DNA of 64,000 nt from CAZRKC01 sp964600665 (GCA_964600665.1 CAZRKC010000001.1:1-64000), one strand, 5' to 3'. Counted from the stretch's first letter, positions 28,066-37,601 are shown. Numbers and translations: made by a program. The notes: generated from the sequence alone by a model not told the origin.

Positions 28066-28959
28066 CTAATACCAAATGATTTTAATATTGCTTACCCCTG
28101 CCGAAATATCTATCTCTATTCTCTGACTCTTTTCAGAATAACCTGCAGATGTGTATACATCTCCAGATTTAACAAGCCCAATCTCTTCAAAATTATTACT
28201 GCTGAGAGCGCCTGACATACTCAATCTTATTCCTGTATCTTTGGGAATGAAAATCTCAATGTTTGATGCACCGGCACGGATTTTGACATTACTCGTGTCC
28301 TGCTGTAGACCGAACTTTACCTTAATATCACTTGCACCTGTATTTAGGGTGAAATCTTTTACATTGTTTTGACTTAAATCAATATCCGCTGAGCAAGCTC
28401 CAGAGTTTAGCGTGATATCCCACTCTGGCTTCTGATTCAAACTAATATCCCAAGTTCGCGTTGCGTTATTAAACGGAAGCCATCCAAAACGAATCCCCTT
28501 GTGATTCTCGCTGGATATCTCAAGCTCGGCTGAAGAATCCATTTGGTTGTATTTCCATTGCGGCTCATTGGTATAATAATCTAATTTTCCTTGGGTGAAG
28601 TATTCTGTATCACCCGAGAATCTTATAGTTCCATCGCCAAAATTTACAATGAGTTTCCCTTGTGATACACGGTCCTGCATCACTTCAGATCTAACAAAAT
28701 TCTCTAATTCCATCGGACCTGTGGTTTGACTGACCCATCCGGCATATCCAAGTGCAGAAACGATCATTATAAGAGCCAATAAATTGCCAACGGAAGAATC
28801 TTTCGCTAAAAGGCGAATTCCCAGTGCGATTAAAATGACCGGCCAAAGTTGCACTACATGCCACCAAAACAGAGGGTTAATGAAACCCATGTTAGCCAGT
28901 AACAGCAATGCACCGACAATAATCAGGATTGCCCCGCGAAACAAGTGCCCTTTCGACAT
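28066..28959 (-). CDS. LiaF-like membrane protein with DUF5668-type N-terminus
   Basis: A 297-residue envelope protein. The N-terminus has three to four short hydrophobic helices (IIVGALLLLANMGF, LWPVILIALGIRLL, LALIMIVSALGYAG). The C-terminal two thirds is a repetitive beta domain (GACSADIDLSQNNV, NTGASDIKVKFG, GASNIEIFIP), as in the toastrack domain of LiaF-like cell-wall-stress proteins. The ATG at 28959 overlaps the TGA of the PspC gene by one base, so the two are translationally coupled. Together they probably sense or buffer envelope stress; no LiaRS-type two-component genes are nearby. Confidence 0.8.
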   Translation of the reverse strand: MSKGHLFRGAILIIVGALLLLANMGFINPLFWWHVVQLWPVILIALGIRLLAKDSSVGNLLALIMIVSALGYAGWVSQTTGPMELENFVRSEVMQDRVSQGKLIVNFGDGTIRFSGDTEYFTQGKLDYYTNEPQWKYNQMDSSAELEISSENHKGIRFGWLPFNNATRTWDISLNQKPEWDITLNSGACSADIDLSQNNVKDFTLNTGASDIKVKFGLQQDTSNVKIRAGASNIEIFIPKDTGIRLSMSGALSSNNFEEIGLVKSGDVYTSAGYSEKSQRIEIDISAGVSNIKIIWY

Positions 28960-29327
28960 CACTTACTCCCCCTCCATCCAGTAATCATCAAGACCCCTAT
29001 CACTATTAAAGCGATTGGCCAAAATTTAACGATATTTTTCCATGGGAAAATCCGATCCATCAATAAAACAACTCCTGCACCGATGAGAATTACACCTAGC
29101 AAATTGCTAGACTTTTCTGAAGGTGAAGCAAAAGTCTCTTCACCGCCATCTCGCTCCGGAACAATGATCCATGCAAGAATGTACAGAAAAACTCCAGACC
29201 CTGCAGCAACAACCATTAGAATCCAAACAAGACGTACCAATGATACATCTATCTGGAAATACTCAGCCAAACCCCCACAAACCCCTGCAATCATTTTATT
29301 CTCCCGCGAACGATATAACTTACTCAT
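28959..29327 (-). CDS. PspC-domain membrane protein
   Basis: A 122-residue protein starting MSKLYRSRENKMIAGVCGGLAEYFQID, a textbook PspC domain, followed by a helix (LVWILMVVAAGSGVFLYILAWIIVP) and a second hydrophobic pair near the C-terminus (LLGVILIGAGVVLLMD, WPIALIVIGVLMITGW). I use the ATG at 29327, preceded by GAGAGGTGATATC; the frame is open to 29372. It is the first gene of the pair with the LiaF-like protein. Confidence 0.88.
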   Translation of the reverse strand: MSKLYRSRENKMIAGVCGGLAEYFQIDVSLVRLVWILMVVAAGSGVFLYILAWIIVPERDGGEETFASPSEKSSNLLGVILIGAGVVLLMDRIFPWKNIVKFWPIALIVIGVLMITGWRGSK

Positions 29328-29423
29328 GATATCACCTCTCACCATTTTTGAGATGCTGGAATTAACACACATCCCACCCCTATGAGACTTAAAAAAAATT
29401 AAAAAGTTCCTTCCTGAGAAGAA

Positions 29424-30389
29424 TTAATAACCTGCATGCTTATTGACTAATGTTCGCAGGGGGCGCTTTGCAATATAGTCTTCCAGGTTATCGCAAAAAT
29501 TATTAATTCTTTCATCATTCAGATTGTGATGAGTGAAACCAGCACGGTGTCCCGTGATCAGCACATTATTCAATTCATAAAGTTCACTATCTGCCGGTAA
29601 AGGTTCTTTCTCAAACACATCAAGGGCTGCCCCTGCAATCCAACCTTCCTTTAAGGCGCGAATTAAATCCTTTTCATTGATGATTGATCCTCGTGCAATA
29701 TTAATAATGTAAGCTCCTGGTTTCATCAGTTTCAGTTCTTTAAGACCAATTAGTCCCTCAGTTTCAATTGTAGCAGCTGCTGCAATCACTACAAAGTCCG
29801 ATTCCTGCATAAGGGTATCAAGCTTATCTGCAGCTCTGACTTCATCCACATAGAGAACTGCTTCAACATTCTTTTTGGTTCCGATCACTCGCATGCCAAA
29901 TCCAACTTTGGCTGCACGGGCTAGTTCTCTGCCAATACTACCTAGCCCAATGATACCGAGGGTAGCACCATTCAGATCCATAACTTTCGGTTTACCCCAT
30001 ACCTTTTGTTTTTGTAGTTTAACAAAATCAAAGAGTCCTCTTGAAAAAGTCAGCATCACAGCTATCGTATGTTCCATTGCGGGCATATCAAATATTCCCC
30101 TTGCATTCGATAGCATCACTGAGCTGTCAATCATCTCGCCGAACAAAATGTGTTCAATACCTGCACTCACAGCATGCATCCACTTCAGATTCTTCGCTTT
30201 CATAAAAACATCTCGGTTGAAATCCCAGTTAGAACCTACTACAATATCTGCTTCTGACAGAAAGTCCCCTGCTTCATCTGGAGTTACAACAATCCTTACA
30301 TCCGCGTCAGGCACTAACTGTAATACTTGTTGCCGATGTTTTTCCTCAAAACGTAATCTACCCATAATGAGAATCCGTAATTTTTCCAC
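29424..30389 (-). CDS. D-2-hydroxyacid dehydrogenase, paralogue 2
   Basis: A 321-residue NAD-dependent D-2-hydroxyacid dehydrogenase. It has GIIGLGSIGREL (NAD loop), VNIARGS (catalytic Arg), DVFEKEPL (Glu) and ITGHRAG in place of the more common TPH, so the catalytic His is kept in a changed context. WMHAVSAGIEH matches the subgroup shared by all three copies in this window. The GTG start follows GGGGGATATAA. It lies 13 bases downstream of paralogue 3 and is surely co-transcribed with it. Confidence 0.85.
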   Translation of the reverse strand: MEKLRILIMGRLRFEEKHRQQVLQLVPDADVRIVVTPDEAGDFLSEADIVVGSNWDFNRDVFMKAKNLKWMHAVSAGIEHILFGEMIDSSVMLSNARGIFDMPAMEHTIAVMLTFSRGLFDFVKLQKQKVWGKPKVMDLNGATLGIIGLGSIGRELARAAKVGFGMRVIGTKKNVEAVLYVDEVRAADKLDTLMQESDFVVIAAAATIETEGLIGLKELKLMKPGAYIINIARGSIINEKDLIRALKEGWIAGAALDVFEKEPLPADSELYELNNVLITGHRAGFTHHNLNDERINNFCDNLEDYIAKRPLRTLVNKHAGY

Positions 30390-30402
30390 TTATATCCCCC
30401 TA

Positions 30403-31359
30403 TCAATAACCAATGATTTGGTTGACTTCTGTTGGAAGAGATGCCCCTCTTAAATAATGCCTCAAGTTTTCGTTAAAAACACCAATCCTCAAATCAGCTA
30501 AACTCTTTCCAGAAAAACCGGCCATATGCGGTGTGATAATCACATTTTCCATATCCCATAACGGGCTATCAACTGGTAGAGGTTCCGCCTCAAAAACATC
30601 TAGCCCTGCACCAGCGATCCATTTTTCTTGCAACGCAGTTATCAACGCTTGCTCATCAATGATCGGTCCTCTCGCAATATTCACGACGAAGGCGTTTGGT
30701 TTCATTTTTTTGAACTCGTCAACAGACAATAGTTTTCGCGTCTCTTCTGTCATTGCAGCTGCCACAACAATGTAATCAGATTGGGTCAGTAATTCATCAA
30801 CATCCTTTGGTTGGAGTAGGACATCAACATGATTTTCTTCACCGACTCTCCTTTTTGTAGCGATAACCCTCATTTTGAAAACTTCTTTTGCCTTTCGTGC
30901 AACTTCTCTCCCAATACTTCCAAGACCAATAATACCGATAGTCTTACCAGTCATATGCGTCACAGGCGTTCTTTCCCACGTCCTTTGCACCTGATTCTTA
31001 ATTGATTTATCCATGGCACGAGTCCAGGCTAACATGAGTGCAAAGGTGTGTTCAGATACACCCACATCTGCTGCTCCTCTCGGGTTTGTCAAAATAATCC
31101 CTCTCTCTTTGAATTCAGGATAGAGAAAAGTCTCGACACCCACCATCAAGGAATGGACCCATTTCAAGTTCTTCGCCAGTTTTAATGCTTCTTGCGGAAA
31201 ATCGCCTCGTGTAGAAATAATAATCTCTGCATCTTCCAGGAGTTTACCTGCCTCTTTCCAATTCTCAACTTGATTGATCTTGGCTTCAGGGGCAACTTCT
31301 TTCATCTCTGTAAGGATTGACGGACTTGGTTTCATTTTGGTCAGAATCAGAATATTCAT
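30403..31359 (-). CDS. D-2-hydroxyacid dehydrogenase, paralogue 3
   Basis: A 318-residue enzyme of the same family. It carries GIIGLGSIGREVARKAKEVF, VNIARGPIID, DVFEAEPLP and TPHMAGFSGK, with the Arg-Glu-His triad intact. TAGGAGGTAGTCA precedes the ATG. It follows the nucleotidyltransferase gene by 15 bases and precedes paralogue 2. Tandem paralogues that keep the active site but differ in N-terminal substrate-domain residues suggest use of several 2-oxoacids, for example from different amino acids. Confidence 0.87.
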   Translation of the reverse strand: MNILILTKMKPSPSILTEMKEVAPEAKINQVENWKEAGKLLEDAEIIISTRGDFPQEALKLAKNLKWVHSLMVGVETFLYPEFKERGIILTNPRGAADVGVSEHTFALMLAWTRAMDKSIKNQVQRTWERTPVTHMTGKTIGIIGLGSIGREVARKAKEVFKMRVIATKRRVGEENHVDVLLQPKDVDELLTQSDYIVVAAAMTEETRKLLSVDEFKKMKPNAFVVNIARGPIIDEQALITALQEKWIAGAGLDVFEAEPLPVDSPLWDMENVIITPHMAGFSGKSLADLRIGVFNENLRHYLRGASLPTEVNQIIGY

Positions 31360-31374
31360 TGACTACCTCCTACA

Positions 31375-32013
31375 TTAGTATATCGATGGGTTTAACATTG
31401 TGTTGCAATACTGAATCGCATGTTCGTAATCGGCCCAAGAGTTCATATTGAAGAATGATCCTAAAAATGGATCCAACTTCACTACTTCCTCCATCGTAAC
31501 AACGGAAAGAGACAGCTTGTTGAAAATATCTAAAATTCGATAATTTTCAACTGTAACCTGATCTTCAACAACTGAGAGACACGTTGGAGAATATACTGCC
31601 GGCATTGGTTGAAGAAAATGATTGACTTCAGGAATAAGCAAATCAGCTGAATGTTCAATTCTATTAAGATAGGCGATAAGTTCTGAATGAATAAAGGGCA
31701 TGTCTCCAGCGACTATCATAACACGCTTTCCTTTTGCCAGGCTGAGCGCATTATAAATACCATACAGTGAGCTTCGAGTGGAAATCCGCGCTCCATCTGC
31801 AATCACACGGATTGAAGATTGAGTGAAAGAGATTGGGTCGTTACTGACAACAGTCACAGATGAAAATACTGTTAATACTGAATGAACGACCCAATCAATC
31901 GTCCGTTTTCCTTTTAAAGGCATGAGATACTTATTTCGAACATTTCCATCGGGTGCAACAAACCGCGAAGATCTCCCACCAGCTAACACGATACACTGAG
32001 TTTTTTCAGACAT
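31375..32013 (-). CDS. MobA-like nucleotidyltransferase
   Basis: A 212-residue nucleotidyltransferase fold starting CIVLAGGRSSRF, the signature of NTP transferases such as MobA and IspD/CobY-like enzymes. A second motif is IVAGDMPFIHSELIAYL, matching the metal-binding aspartate of MobA-like proteins. It could attach GMP or CMP to molybdopterin, which would serve the orphan molybdopterin oxidoreductase at 21-23 kb, but a different cofactor or sugar role is equally possible. I start at the ATG at 32013; the frame is open to 32034. It is in a minus-strand run with a tautomerase-like gene and two dehydrogenases. Confidence 0.7.
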   Translation of the reverse strand: MSEKTQCIVLAGGRSSRFVAPDGNVRNKYLMPLKGKRTIDWVVHSVLTVFSSVTVVSNDPISFTQSSIRVIADGARISTRSSLYGIYNALSLAKGKRVMIVAGDMPFIHSELIAYLNRIEHSADLLIPEVNHFLQPMPAVYSPTCLSVVEDQVTVENYRILDIFNKLSLSVVTMEEVVKLDPFLGSFFNMNSWADYEHAIQYCNTMLNPSIY

Positions 32014-32051
32014 AACCCACCATTTCTTTCGCAATCATAATGAATATCATC

Positions 32052-32237
32052 CTACTGGTCTATACGGAGGATTCCACCTGATGCATAATCTCCTTGGCTA
32101 ATATCATGAAACGCAATTTTCACGGCATCAACCGGACAATTAAGCGTCTCAACAATGGCCTCAGTAATCTTCTTAGCCGCCTGACGTTTTTGTTCAGTGG
32201 TTCTTCCTTCAATCAGCGTAATATGGACCAATGGCAT
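32052..32237 (-). CDS. 4-oxalocrotonate tautomerase-like protein
   Basis: A 61-residue protein starting MPLVHITLIEGRTTEQKRQ. The proline exposed after removal of the first Met is the catalytic base of the tautomerase superfamily, and the length is typical of the small homohexameric enzymes. The natural substrate is unknown. AAGGGAGTGATACTTT precedes the ATG. It sits 21 bases after dinB and 38 bases before the nucleotidyltransferase start. Confidence 0.88.
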   Translation of the reverse strand: MPLVHITLIEGRTTEQKRQAAKKITEAIVETLNCPVDAVKIAFHDISQGDYASGGILRIDQ

Positions 32238-32258
32238 AAAGTATCACTCCCTTCTTGT

Positions 32259-33317
32259 TCAATAATAGTTGATCGACATCTGTTCTGGGTCATGGGGCCT
32301 TAAAAAATTCCCTACCTGCAAACCGATCAATCGTATCTTTTTCCCACTCACTCTAGTCTTATCAAGCAAATCGAATGCATATTTTGAAATATGGCAAGCA
32401 TCATTAGTAAAGAAATAGAGTGTTGTGCTTCTTGTGATACTACTAAAATCATCATATTTGACTTTAAGCGTGACTGTCTTGGCGCGAAATTGCGTCTCCT
32501 TCAATCGATTTGCTAGTGCATCAGCAAATTCTGAAAGAACATCCTCTAAGGTATTATAATCTGATATATCAGATGGGAAGGTGGTTTCTTCACTATAGGA
32601 CTTTGCTGTATGAATGGTTTCAATCGGCCTAAAATCAATCCCTTTGGATAGCAGCAATACCTCTTGAGCTCTTTTCCCAAGTATATTCTCCAATAGTCGG
32701 ATATCTGCTTTCTGAATATCGATGATCTTTTCAAGTCCAACTTTATGTAACTCATGTGCAGTTTTAGGACCTATCCCCCATATCTTTCGTACCGGTAGCC
32801 CAGGCAGAATATCCGCTGCGATTTCTGGAGTTATCACAGTAAAACCATCTGGTTTATCCATATCTGACCCGAGTTTCGCTAAAAACTTATTATACGATAC
32901 CCCCACCGATGCGGTAAGATCGAGTTCTTGTTTCACTGTTTGTTTCAGTTGCTTTGCAACCCAAATGGTCATTTTTTCATCATCAATCTGCAAAAAAGCC
33001 TCATCGATTGATAGTGGTTCAATCAATTGAGTGTATCGTAGCATGATATCCCGAATCTGTCCTGACACTTTTTTATATACATCAAATCGAACCGGAGCGA
33101 AAATTGCCCCTGGGCAAAGCTTCTTTGCCTCCTTTGCAGGCATCCCGGAGTGGATTCCATACACCCTAGCTTCATAAGAAGCAGTCGATACAACTCCACG
33201 GGATTCCGGCCTCCCGCCGACAATAACAGGTTTACCCATCCACTCGGGGTGATCTCTTTGCTCAATGGCTGCAAAGAAAGCATCCATATCAAGATGGATG
33301 ATTTGCAGACCAATCAT
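32259..33317 (-). CDS. dinB: DNA polymerase IV
   Basis: A 352-residue Y-family translesion polymerase. Palm motifs are HLDMDAFFAAIEQ at the start and PLSIDEAFLQID near 105. The little-finger part includes SYSEETTFPSD near 245. GPKTAHELHKVG in the middle is a helix-hairpin-helix. The C-terminus ends RPHDPEQMSINYY without a clear beta-clamp-binding QxxLxLF box, which is unusual. The ATG at 33317 follows GAGAGGGATTTGA. No LexA-type operator was recognised upstream. Confidence 0.92.
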   Translation of the reverse strand: MIGLQIIHLDMDAFFAAIEQRDHPEWMGKPVIVGGRPESRGVVSTASYEARVYGIHSGMPAKEAKKLCPGAIFAPVRFDVYKKVSGQIRDIMLRYTQLIEPLSIDEAFLQIDDEKMTIWVAKQLKQTVKQELDLTASVGVSYNKFLAKLGSDMDKPDGFTVITPEIAADILPGLPVRKIWGIGPKTAHELHKVGLEKIIDIQKADIRLLENILGKRAQEVLLLSKGIDFRPIETIHTAKSYSEETTFPSDISDYNTLEDVLSEFADALANRLKETQFRAKTVTLKVKYDDFSSITRSTTLYFFTNDACHISKYAFDLLDKTRVSGKKIRLIGLQVGNFLRPHDPEQMSINYY

Positions 33318-34091
33318 TCAAATCCCTCTCTTCAGTGTCATACATCCTTTGTAACGATTTTCATTACACTTTCGCTCCCAAGAATCTATTTTTACTTATG
33401 ATATGACTTGCTATTGTTTATAAACTCACTTAACATCCCAGCTTAAGATTGCCTGCGCGATTCTTTTTGGCATGACAAGGTTTTATTGTACACGCTGTGA
33501 TGTCCTACTCACTCTGTAAACATGTCCGCAAATTTGCCCATCCGTGTTTTCATACCACTTTACAGCTTTGGAAACACCTTCATGGGATTCTTTGTTTTTG
33601 TCAATTGCAGTTACGTTTCATGCTAGCTCGTATTAAACTCCATCGGTTGGAAATAATTATCAAGTTCCTCGATTTCATCTCCAATTATTCATTCCGCATT
33701 AGAATGAGCATTACGTAGCTTTAGATGATGGTGAATAGTTTCGAAGACATCAATATCTTGTGCAAAATCCTTTTATAATCAAGTCATGATTCGGCAAACG
33801 CTGAACGGGCTTAAATTTCTATTTATGATAGTTTTCACGGCTGCAAAAACTATTAAAAAAACGTGTGCTTACCACCCAGTAGTTATTGATTCATCATGAC
33901 CCGCCCCGACGATAAACTATGTTTATTATACTATAACCACCTTTGAGAAACAATCAAAGCGATTTTAAGGATTACTATCATGATTTGATTAATCTTTTAA
34001 TAAAAAACCGATTACTAAACAGGAATTCTCATGTGGTTGTAGAATGATGTCCCTTGGACTTTTGAGACCCCTATATGTTAGGAGGCTTATT
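33318..34091. other. Gene-free stretch, about 770 bases
   Basis: I see no convincing gene, known RNA or mobile-element remnant between the divergent dinB and DASS transporter genes. A minus-strand promoter-like pair, TTGTTT and TATAAT with 17-base spacing, lies near 33924-33952, more than 600 bases from dinB. A small plus-strand frame at 33497-33718 has no ribosome site and unlikely composition. Confidence 0.4.
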
Positions 34092-35495
34092 ATGAAAGAA
34101 GAAAGCAAAAAGCTTCTCATTTTTTGTTTGGTTATTGGTGGTTTGATTCTCTCCACACTGCTGAATCCTCCCGCTGGGCTTGAACCTCAAGGGTTGCTGA
34201 TGCTGGCGATTGCAGTCAGCGCTGCTATACTATGGGTTACTGAGGCCTTGCCCCTTGGAATCACCGGCCTTCTGATTATTTTAATGCAATCTTTGACGGG
34301 GATTGTTCCATTAGCAAAGGGTTTGGCATACATTGCCAACCCTGTTAATGCAGTCGTGCTCGTGGGATATTTGCTTGCATCATCACTGGTTCGATCGGGT
34401 ATGGACCGCCGAATCAGCTTGAATATCATTGCACGCATGGGTGAAAGGACAGACCGATTGATTCTTGGGATCATGCTTGCTGCAGCTTTTATGTCCATGT
34501 GGATGTCCAATACTGCAACAACTGCAATCATGGTGCCCATCGCCATCGGGATTTTGACTATGGCGAAAGCAAAGCCGCTGGAAAGTAATCTGGGAAAGGC
34601 CATGATTATTGGCATCGCATTTGCGGCCAATATTGGCGGCATGGGGACCCCAACCGGAACACCAGCGAACTTAATTACCATCGCCTTGCTTGACACTCTC
34701 GCGGGAGTCAAGTTATCATTTCTCGGCTGGATGATCCGTGCAATGCCTCTGGTTATTCTCATTCTCCCCATTAGTTGGTTTGTACTGATCAAAGTATTCC
34801 CTCTGGAGATCAAAATTGTTGAAGGCGGATTGGAGAATGTTAAAAAGCAGATTAAAGAGATGGGCCCTATGGGCACATTAGAAAAGAAAGTAGTCGCGCT
34901 TTTCACAACTGCTATCGTCCTTTGGTTGCTGGATTCTTTTATCCCCATAATGGATGATTGGTTATATATTGTAGCTGTCCTTTTAACCATCCTCATCGTT
35001 CTCCCGAAAGTCGGCTTTATGTCCTGGCGTGATGCCCAGCATGAGATCGGTTGGGATATTCTTTTCCTGGTCGGAGGCGGTTTGTCGATGGGCGCTGGAC
35101 TCAAAGCGACTGGTGTTATCGAGTGGATAGCCGGAATGCTTTCGGGTAGCTTAGGTATGCTTGACCAAGGTATTGCATTGGCCCTTGTTGCAGGTATCAC
35201 GGGATTAGGTATAACCATCTTTTGCAGCCTTTCTGGAACTGCATCAACATTTGTTCCGGTTGCAATTGGTCTGGCATTGAGTTTTGGATGGAATCCAACC
35301 GCATTTGGAATGGTTGCTGGTTTGGCAGCTTCCTTCGCTTTCCTTTTCCCCGCTAATGCCGCACCCAATGCGGTTGCCTATGGTGCCGGATATTTCAGAA
35401 CGATGGATATGTTCAAAGCAGGTATCATCGTTATGATTTTTAGTGTTTTGATACTTGGTGCGTTAGCTGGTTTCATTATGACAGGAATTTACTAA
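34092..35495 (+). CDS. SLC13/DASS-family anion:sodium symporter
   Basis: A 467-residue polytopic membrane protein with about eleven hydrophobic segments. It carries the DASS signatures SNTATTAIMVPIAIGI (first SNT motif), GTPTGTPANLITIAL and, near the end, SGTASTFVPVAIGLA in the position of the second SNT-type motif. Substrates in the family are di- and tricarboxylates or sulfate; I cannot choose between them. I use the ATG at 34092, preceded by AGGAGGCTTATT; the frame is open from 34044. It precedes the HycI-type protease gene by 79 bases but need not be related to it. Confidence 0.88.
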   Translation: MKEESKKLLIFCLVIGGLILSTLLNPPAGLEPQGLLMLAIAVSAAILWVTEALPLGITGLLIILMQSLTGIVPLAKGLAYIANPVNAVVLVGYLLASSLVRSGMDRRISLNIIARMGERTDRLILGIMLAAAFMSMWMSNTATTAIMVPIAIGILTMAKAKPLESNLGKAMIIGIAFAANIGGMGTPTGTPANLITIALLDTLAGVKLSFLGWMIRAMPLVILILPISWFVLIKVFPLEIKIVEGGLENVKKQIKEMGPMGTLEKKVVALFTTAIVLWLLDSFIPIMDDWLYIVAVLLTILIVLPKVGFMSWRDAQHEIGWDILFLVGGGLSMGAGLKATGVIEWIAGMLSGSLGMLDQGIALALVAGITGLGITIFCSLSGTASTFVPVAIGLALSFGWNPTAFGMVAGLAASFAFLFPANAAPNAVAYGAGYFRTMDMFKAGIIVMIFSVLILGALAGFIMTGIY

Positions 35496-35574
35496 CTGAT
35501 GATGCAACAAAGCATTCACAAATGCATTTCAACTTTTGCTCAGTTGTTGTCTGCAAACGAGGTGTGGTGACAAT

Positions 35575-36024
35575 ATGAAAGCAGAACGAATGCTTTTAGG
35601 TGTTGGGAATACCCTAAAAGGGGATGACGGCGTCGGCCCGTATATCGCTAACAATTTTGTCTGCTCGGATTGGCATGTCATAGACTGTGGAACCGCACCT
35701 GAGAACTTCACCGGAGTGGTCAAACATCATTTCCCGAGTTTAGTCATGATTGTTGATGCAGCCATGATGGGAAAAAAACCAGGGGATATATCTTTAATCT
35801 CACGTGATCGAATATCTGAGATCGGATTTTCAACTCATTCATTATCGCTTGCATTGATGACTGAATATTTGCTTCAGCATAAAATAGATGTAATCATCAT
35901 TGGCATCGAACCACTTTCAATGGAACTTGGTGATGAAATCAGTGAAGTAGTGATGAGTGCTGCTGAGGAATTGATTAAACTGATATGTAACGAAAAATGG
36001 GACACACTACCTTCAATACTGTAA
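35575..36024 (+). CDS. hycI: HycI-type [NiFe]-hydrogenase maturation endopeptidase
   Basis: A 149-residue nickel-dependent protease that removes the C-terminal tail of the hydrogenase large subunit after metal insertion. Characteristic residues are GVGNTLKGDDGVGPY (nickel-binding Asp), VDAAMMG (second Asp) and STHSLSLAL (His), in the order of HycI/HyaD. It is convergent with the Mbh operon, and MbhL in that operon still carries a 32-residue tail after CxxCTDR, so the two probably form an enzyme-substrate pair. The ATG at 35575 is 10 bases after a GAGGTG; the frame is open to 35536. Confidence 0.88.
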   Translation: MKAERMLLGVGNTLKGDDGVGPYIANNFVCSDWHVIDCGTAPENFTGVVKHHFPSLVMIVDAAMMGKKPGDISLISRDRISEIGFSTHSLSLALMTEYLLQHKIDVIIIGIEPLSMELGDEISEVVMSAAEELIKLICNEKWDTLPSIL

Positions 36025-36070
36025 TTAAATAAGGCGAGCCCACCAGAAACGGTGGGCTCGCTTATTTAAT
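36024..36070. terminator. Bidirectional terminator between hycI and the mbh operon
   Basis: The left arm, ending GCGAGCCCACC, and the right arm, beginning GGTGGGCTCGC, pair over 20 bases with one bulged G and an AGAAAC loop. The AT-rich ends supply U-runs in both directions. It ends six bases before the stop of mbhN. Confidence 0.9.
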
Positions 36071-36075
36071 AGAAT

Positions 36076-36522
36076 CTACGCTTCTTCCGAATCTTTATCC
36101 GCTTGCACAACTGCTGGTTGCGGTGGATTAATCACCGCATCTGGCCCGTGGCGATCATAATATGCAAGCAGGAAATTATCTGTCATGGTGATAACCTTTA
36201 CCGGACAAATATCCGCACATTGTCCACAGAAAGAACAGCGGTCGATATGAAATCGAACCTTCTTTTCATCCTGGACAAATACAACTGCCCTTGCGGGACA
36301 TACTTGCGTGCATAGTTTGCAACCAATACACTTCTCTTTATTGTAATCGATTTTCCCACGCATCCCTTTTGGGGGGGTGACAGGTGGTAAAATCTTTGCC
36401 TTACCTTCCCCAACTGCCTTTAGAAATGCGGTGACCGATCTTGGTGCATACACTGCGGGGAACGGATTTGTAGCCGGCTTTCTCATTAACTGAGCAATAA
36501 TCTCACGCATCATCACTGACAT
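36076..36522 (-). CDS. mbhN: Mbh hydrogenase ferredoxin-like subunit (NuoI homologue)
   Basis: A 148-residue polyferredoxin with two [4Fe-4S] motifs, CIGCKLCTQVCP and CSFCGQCADICP, which pass electrons from soluble ferredoxin to the proximal cluster in MbhJ. It is the last gene of the 14-gene operon, in the position of archaeal MbhN. The C-terminal 45 residues are low-complexity and acidic. The ATG follows TCGGAGGTGAACCATA. Confidence 0.88.
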   Translation of the reverse strand: MSVMMREIIAQLMRKPATNPFPAVYAPRSVTAFLKAVGEGKAKILPPVTPPKGMRGKIDYNKEKCIGCKLCTQVCPARAVVFVQDEKKVRFHIDRCSFCGQCADICPVKVITMTDNFLLAYYDRHGPDAVINPPQPAVVQADKDSEEA

Positions 36523-36572
36523 TATGGTTCACCTCCGATTTTCCATTTCACTACCGTTGGTTCTCCGCAGAA

Positions 36573-37601
36573 CTACATAAACAAAAGGAAGTGATCCACG
36601 GCCACCAAGAGCAACCCTGTAAGGCTGAGCGCAAGAACTGGAGCCCAGAACACATGTGCAATCTGATCGATCTTAAACCGAGCAATCGCAGTTCGAATAA
36701 AAGTGACAGCAACTAACATGACAATAAAAACTTTTACCCAAAAGAAGCCAAAGTCCAAGACCGTTGCTGCAAGCCCTGTAACCCCAAATAGCCCGGCGAT
36801 ACCGTAAGGAAAAAAGATTGCTACTGTCAATGAAGTCACTGCAACAGTCTTTGCCGCTTCCATTAAGTAATACAGCGCAAGGTTTCTGCCGGAATACTCA
36901 ACAAGTACCCCACCTGAAAGCTCTTCATGTGCATCCGGTGCATCAAAAGGTACTTTGGACAGTTCTGCCGGTGTAACAATTAGCATGACTGCTAAGCAGA
37001 TGAACATGCCCATACCCCCTACGAAACCAACTAAACTCCATACAGGGTATGCCGCGATGGTTGATAAAGAGAAAACCTTCAAACCTTCAACCTGAAGGAT
37101 TGGACCTAAAGCAGCGTTCAGTTTCCAAGCAACGGTGACAATCACAGCTGCCAATGGAAATTCGTAGCTCATCATCATAACCATCTCACGTTGTGCCCCA
37201 ATGATAGCAAAGGGAGAACCGGATGCAAAACCACCCAGTACCATCATGACAGCCGGCAATGTCATTAAATAAAGGATTAAAACTAAATCACCGGTTCCTT
37301 CTGCAATCGGAGTGAGTCCACCAATTGGCAGATAGAATAGTATTGTGATGGTTGCGGCCAAACCAATCAATGGTGCCGCGTTGAAAAGCCAAACCACAGC
37401 ATTTTCCGGAACCATGCTATCTTTAATCATCAGCTTACGAAGGTCCCAGAAGGGCTGCCAAATGGGGGGTCCAATTCTACCCTGCATCCGCGCATGAATC
37501 TTCCTGTCAATCCCTTTAAAGACTAACCCAATCACGATGCTCAACAAGGCGATGAGCGTCCCGCCTATAATTTTCTGAAGGATTACCATGGCTGGACTCA
37601 T
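36573..37601 (-). CDS. mbhM: Mbh hydrogenase membrane anchor (NuoH homologue)
   Basis: A 342-residue complex-I subunit-1 family protein with about eight helices. Signature segments are RMQGRIGPPIWQPFWDLRKL near residue 38 and the loop TPAELSKVPFDAPDAHEELSGG near 210, which contacts the hydrogenase module. It couples electron flow in the catalytic part to ion movement. The ATG overlaps the stop of mbhL by one base. Confidence 0.92.
   Translation of the reverse strand: MSPAMVILQKIIGGTLIALLSIVIGLVFKGIDRKIHARMQGRIGPPIWQPFWDLRKLMIKDSMVPENAVVWLFNAAPLIGLAATITILFYLPIGGLTPIAEGTGDLVLILYLMTLPAVMMVLGGFASGSPFAIIGAQREMVMMMSYEFPLAAVIVTVAWKLNAALGPILQVEGLKVFSLSTIAAYPVWSLVGFVGGMGMFICLAVMLIVTPAELSKVPFDAPDAHEELSGGVLVEYSGRNLALYYLMEAAKTVAVTSLTVAIFFPYGIAGLFGVTGLAATVLDFGFFWVKVFIVMLVAVTFIRTAIARFKIDQIAHVFWAPVLALSLTGLLLVAVDHFLLFM

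Noticed and set aside
33497..33718. 73-codon plus-strand frame upstream of the DASS transporter
   Set aside because: Unusual composition, no ribosome site, no recognisable domain; I also looked for a transposase remnant on the other strand and found none.
34187..35368. 393-codon minus-strand frame opposite the DASS transporter
   Set aside because: Antisense shadow of a strongly hydrophobic membrane gene; no start site and no domain.
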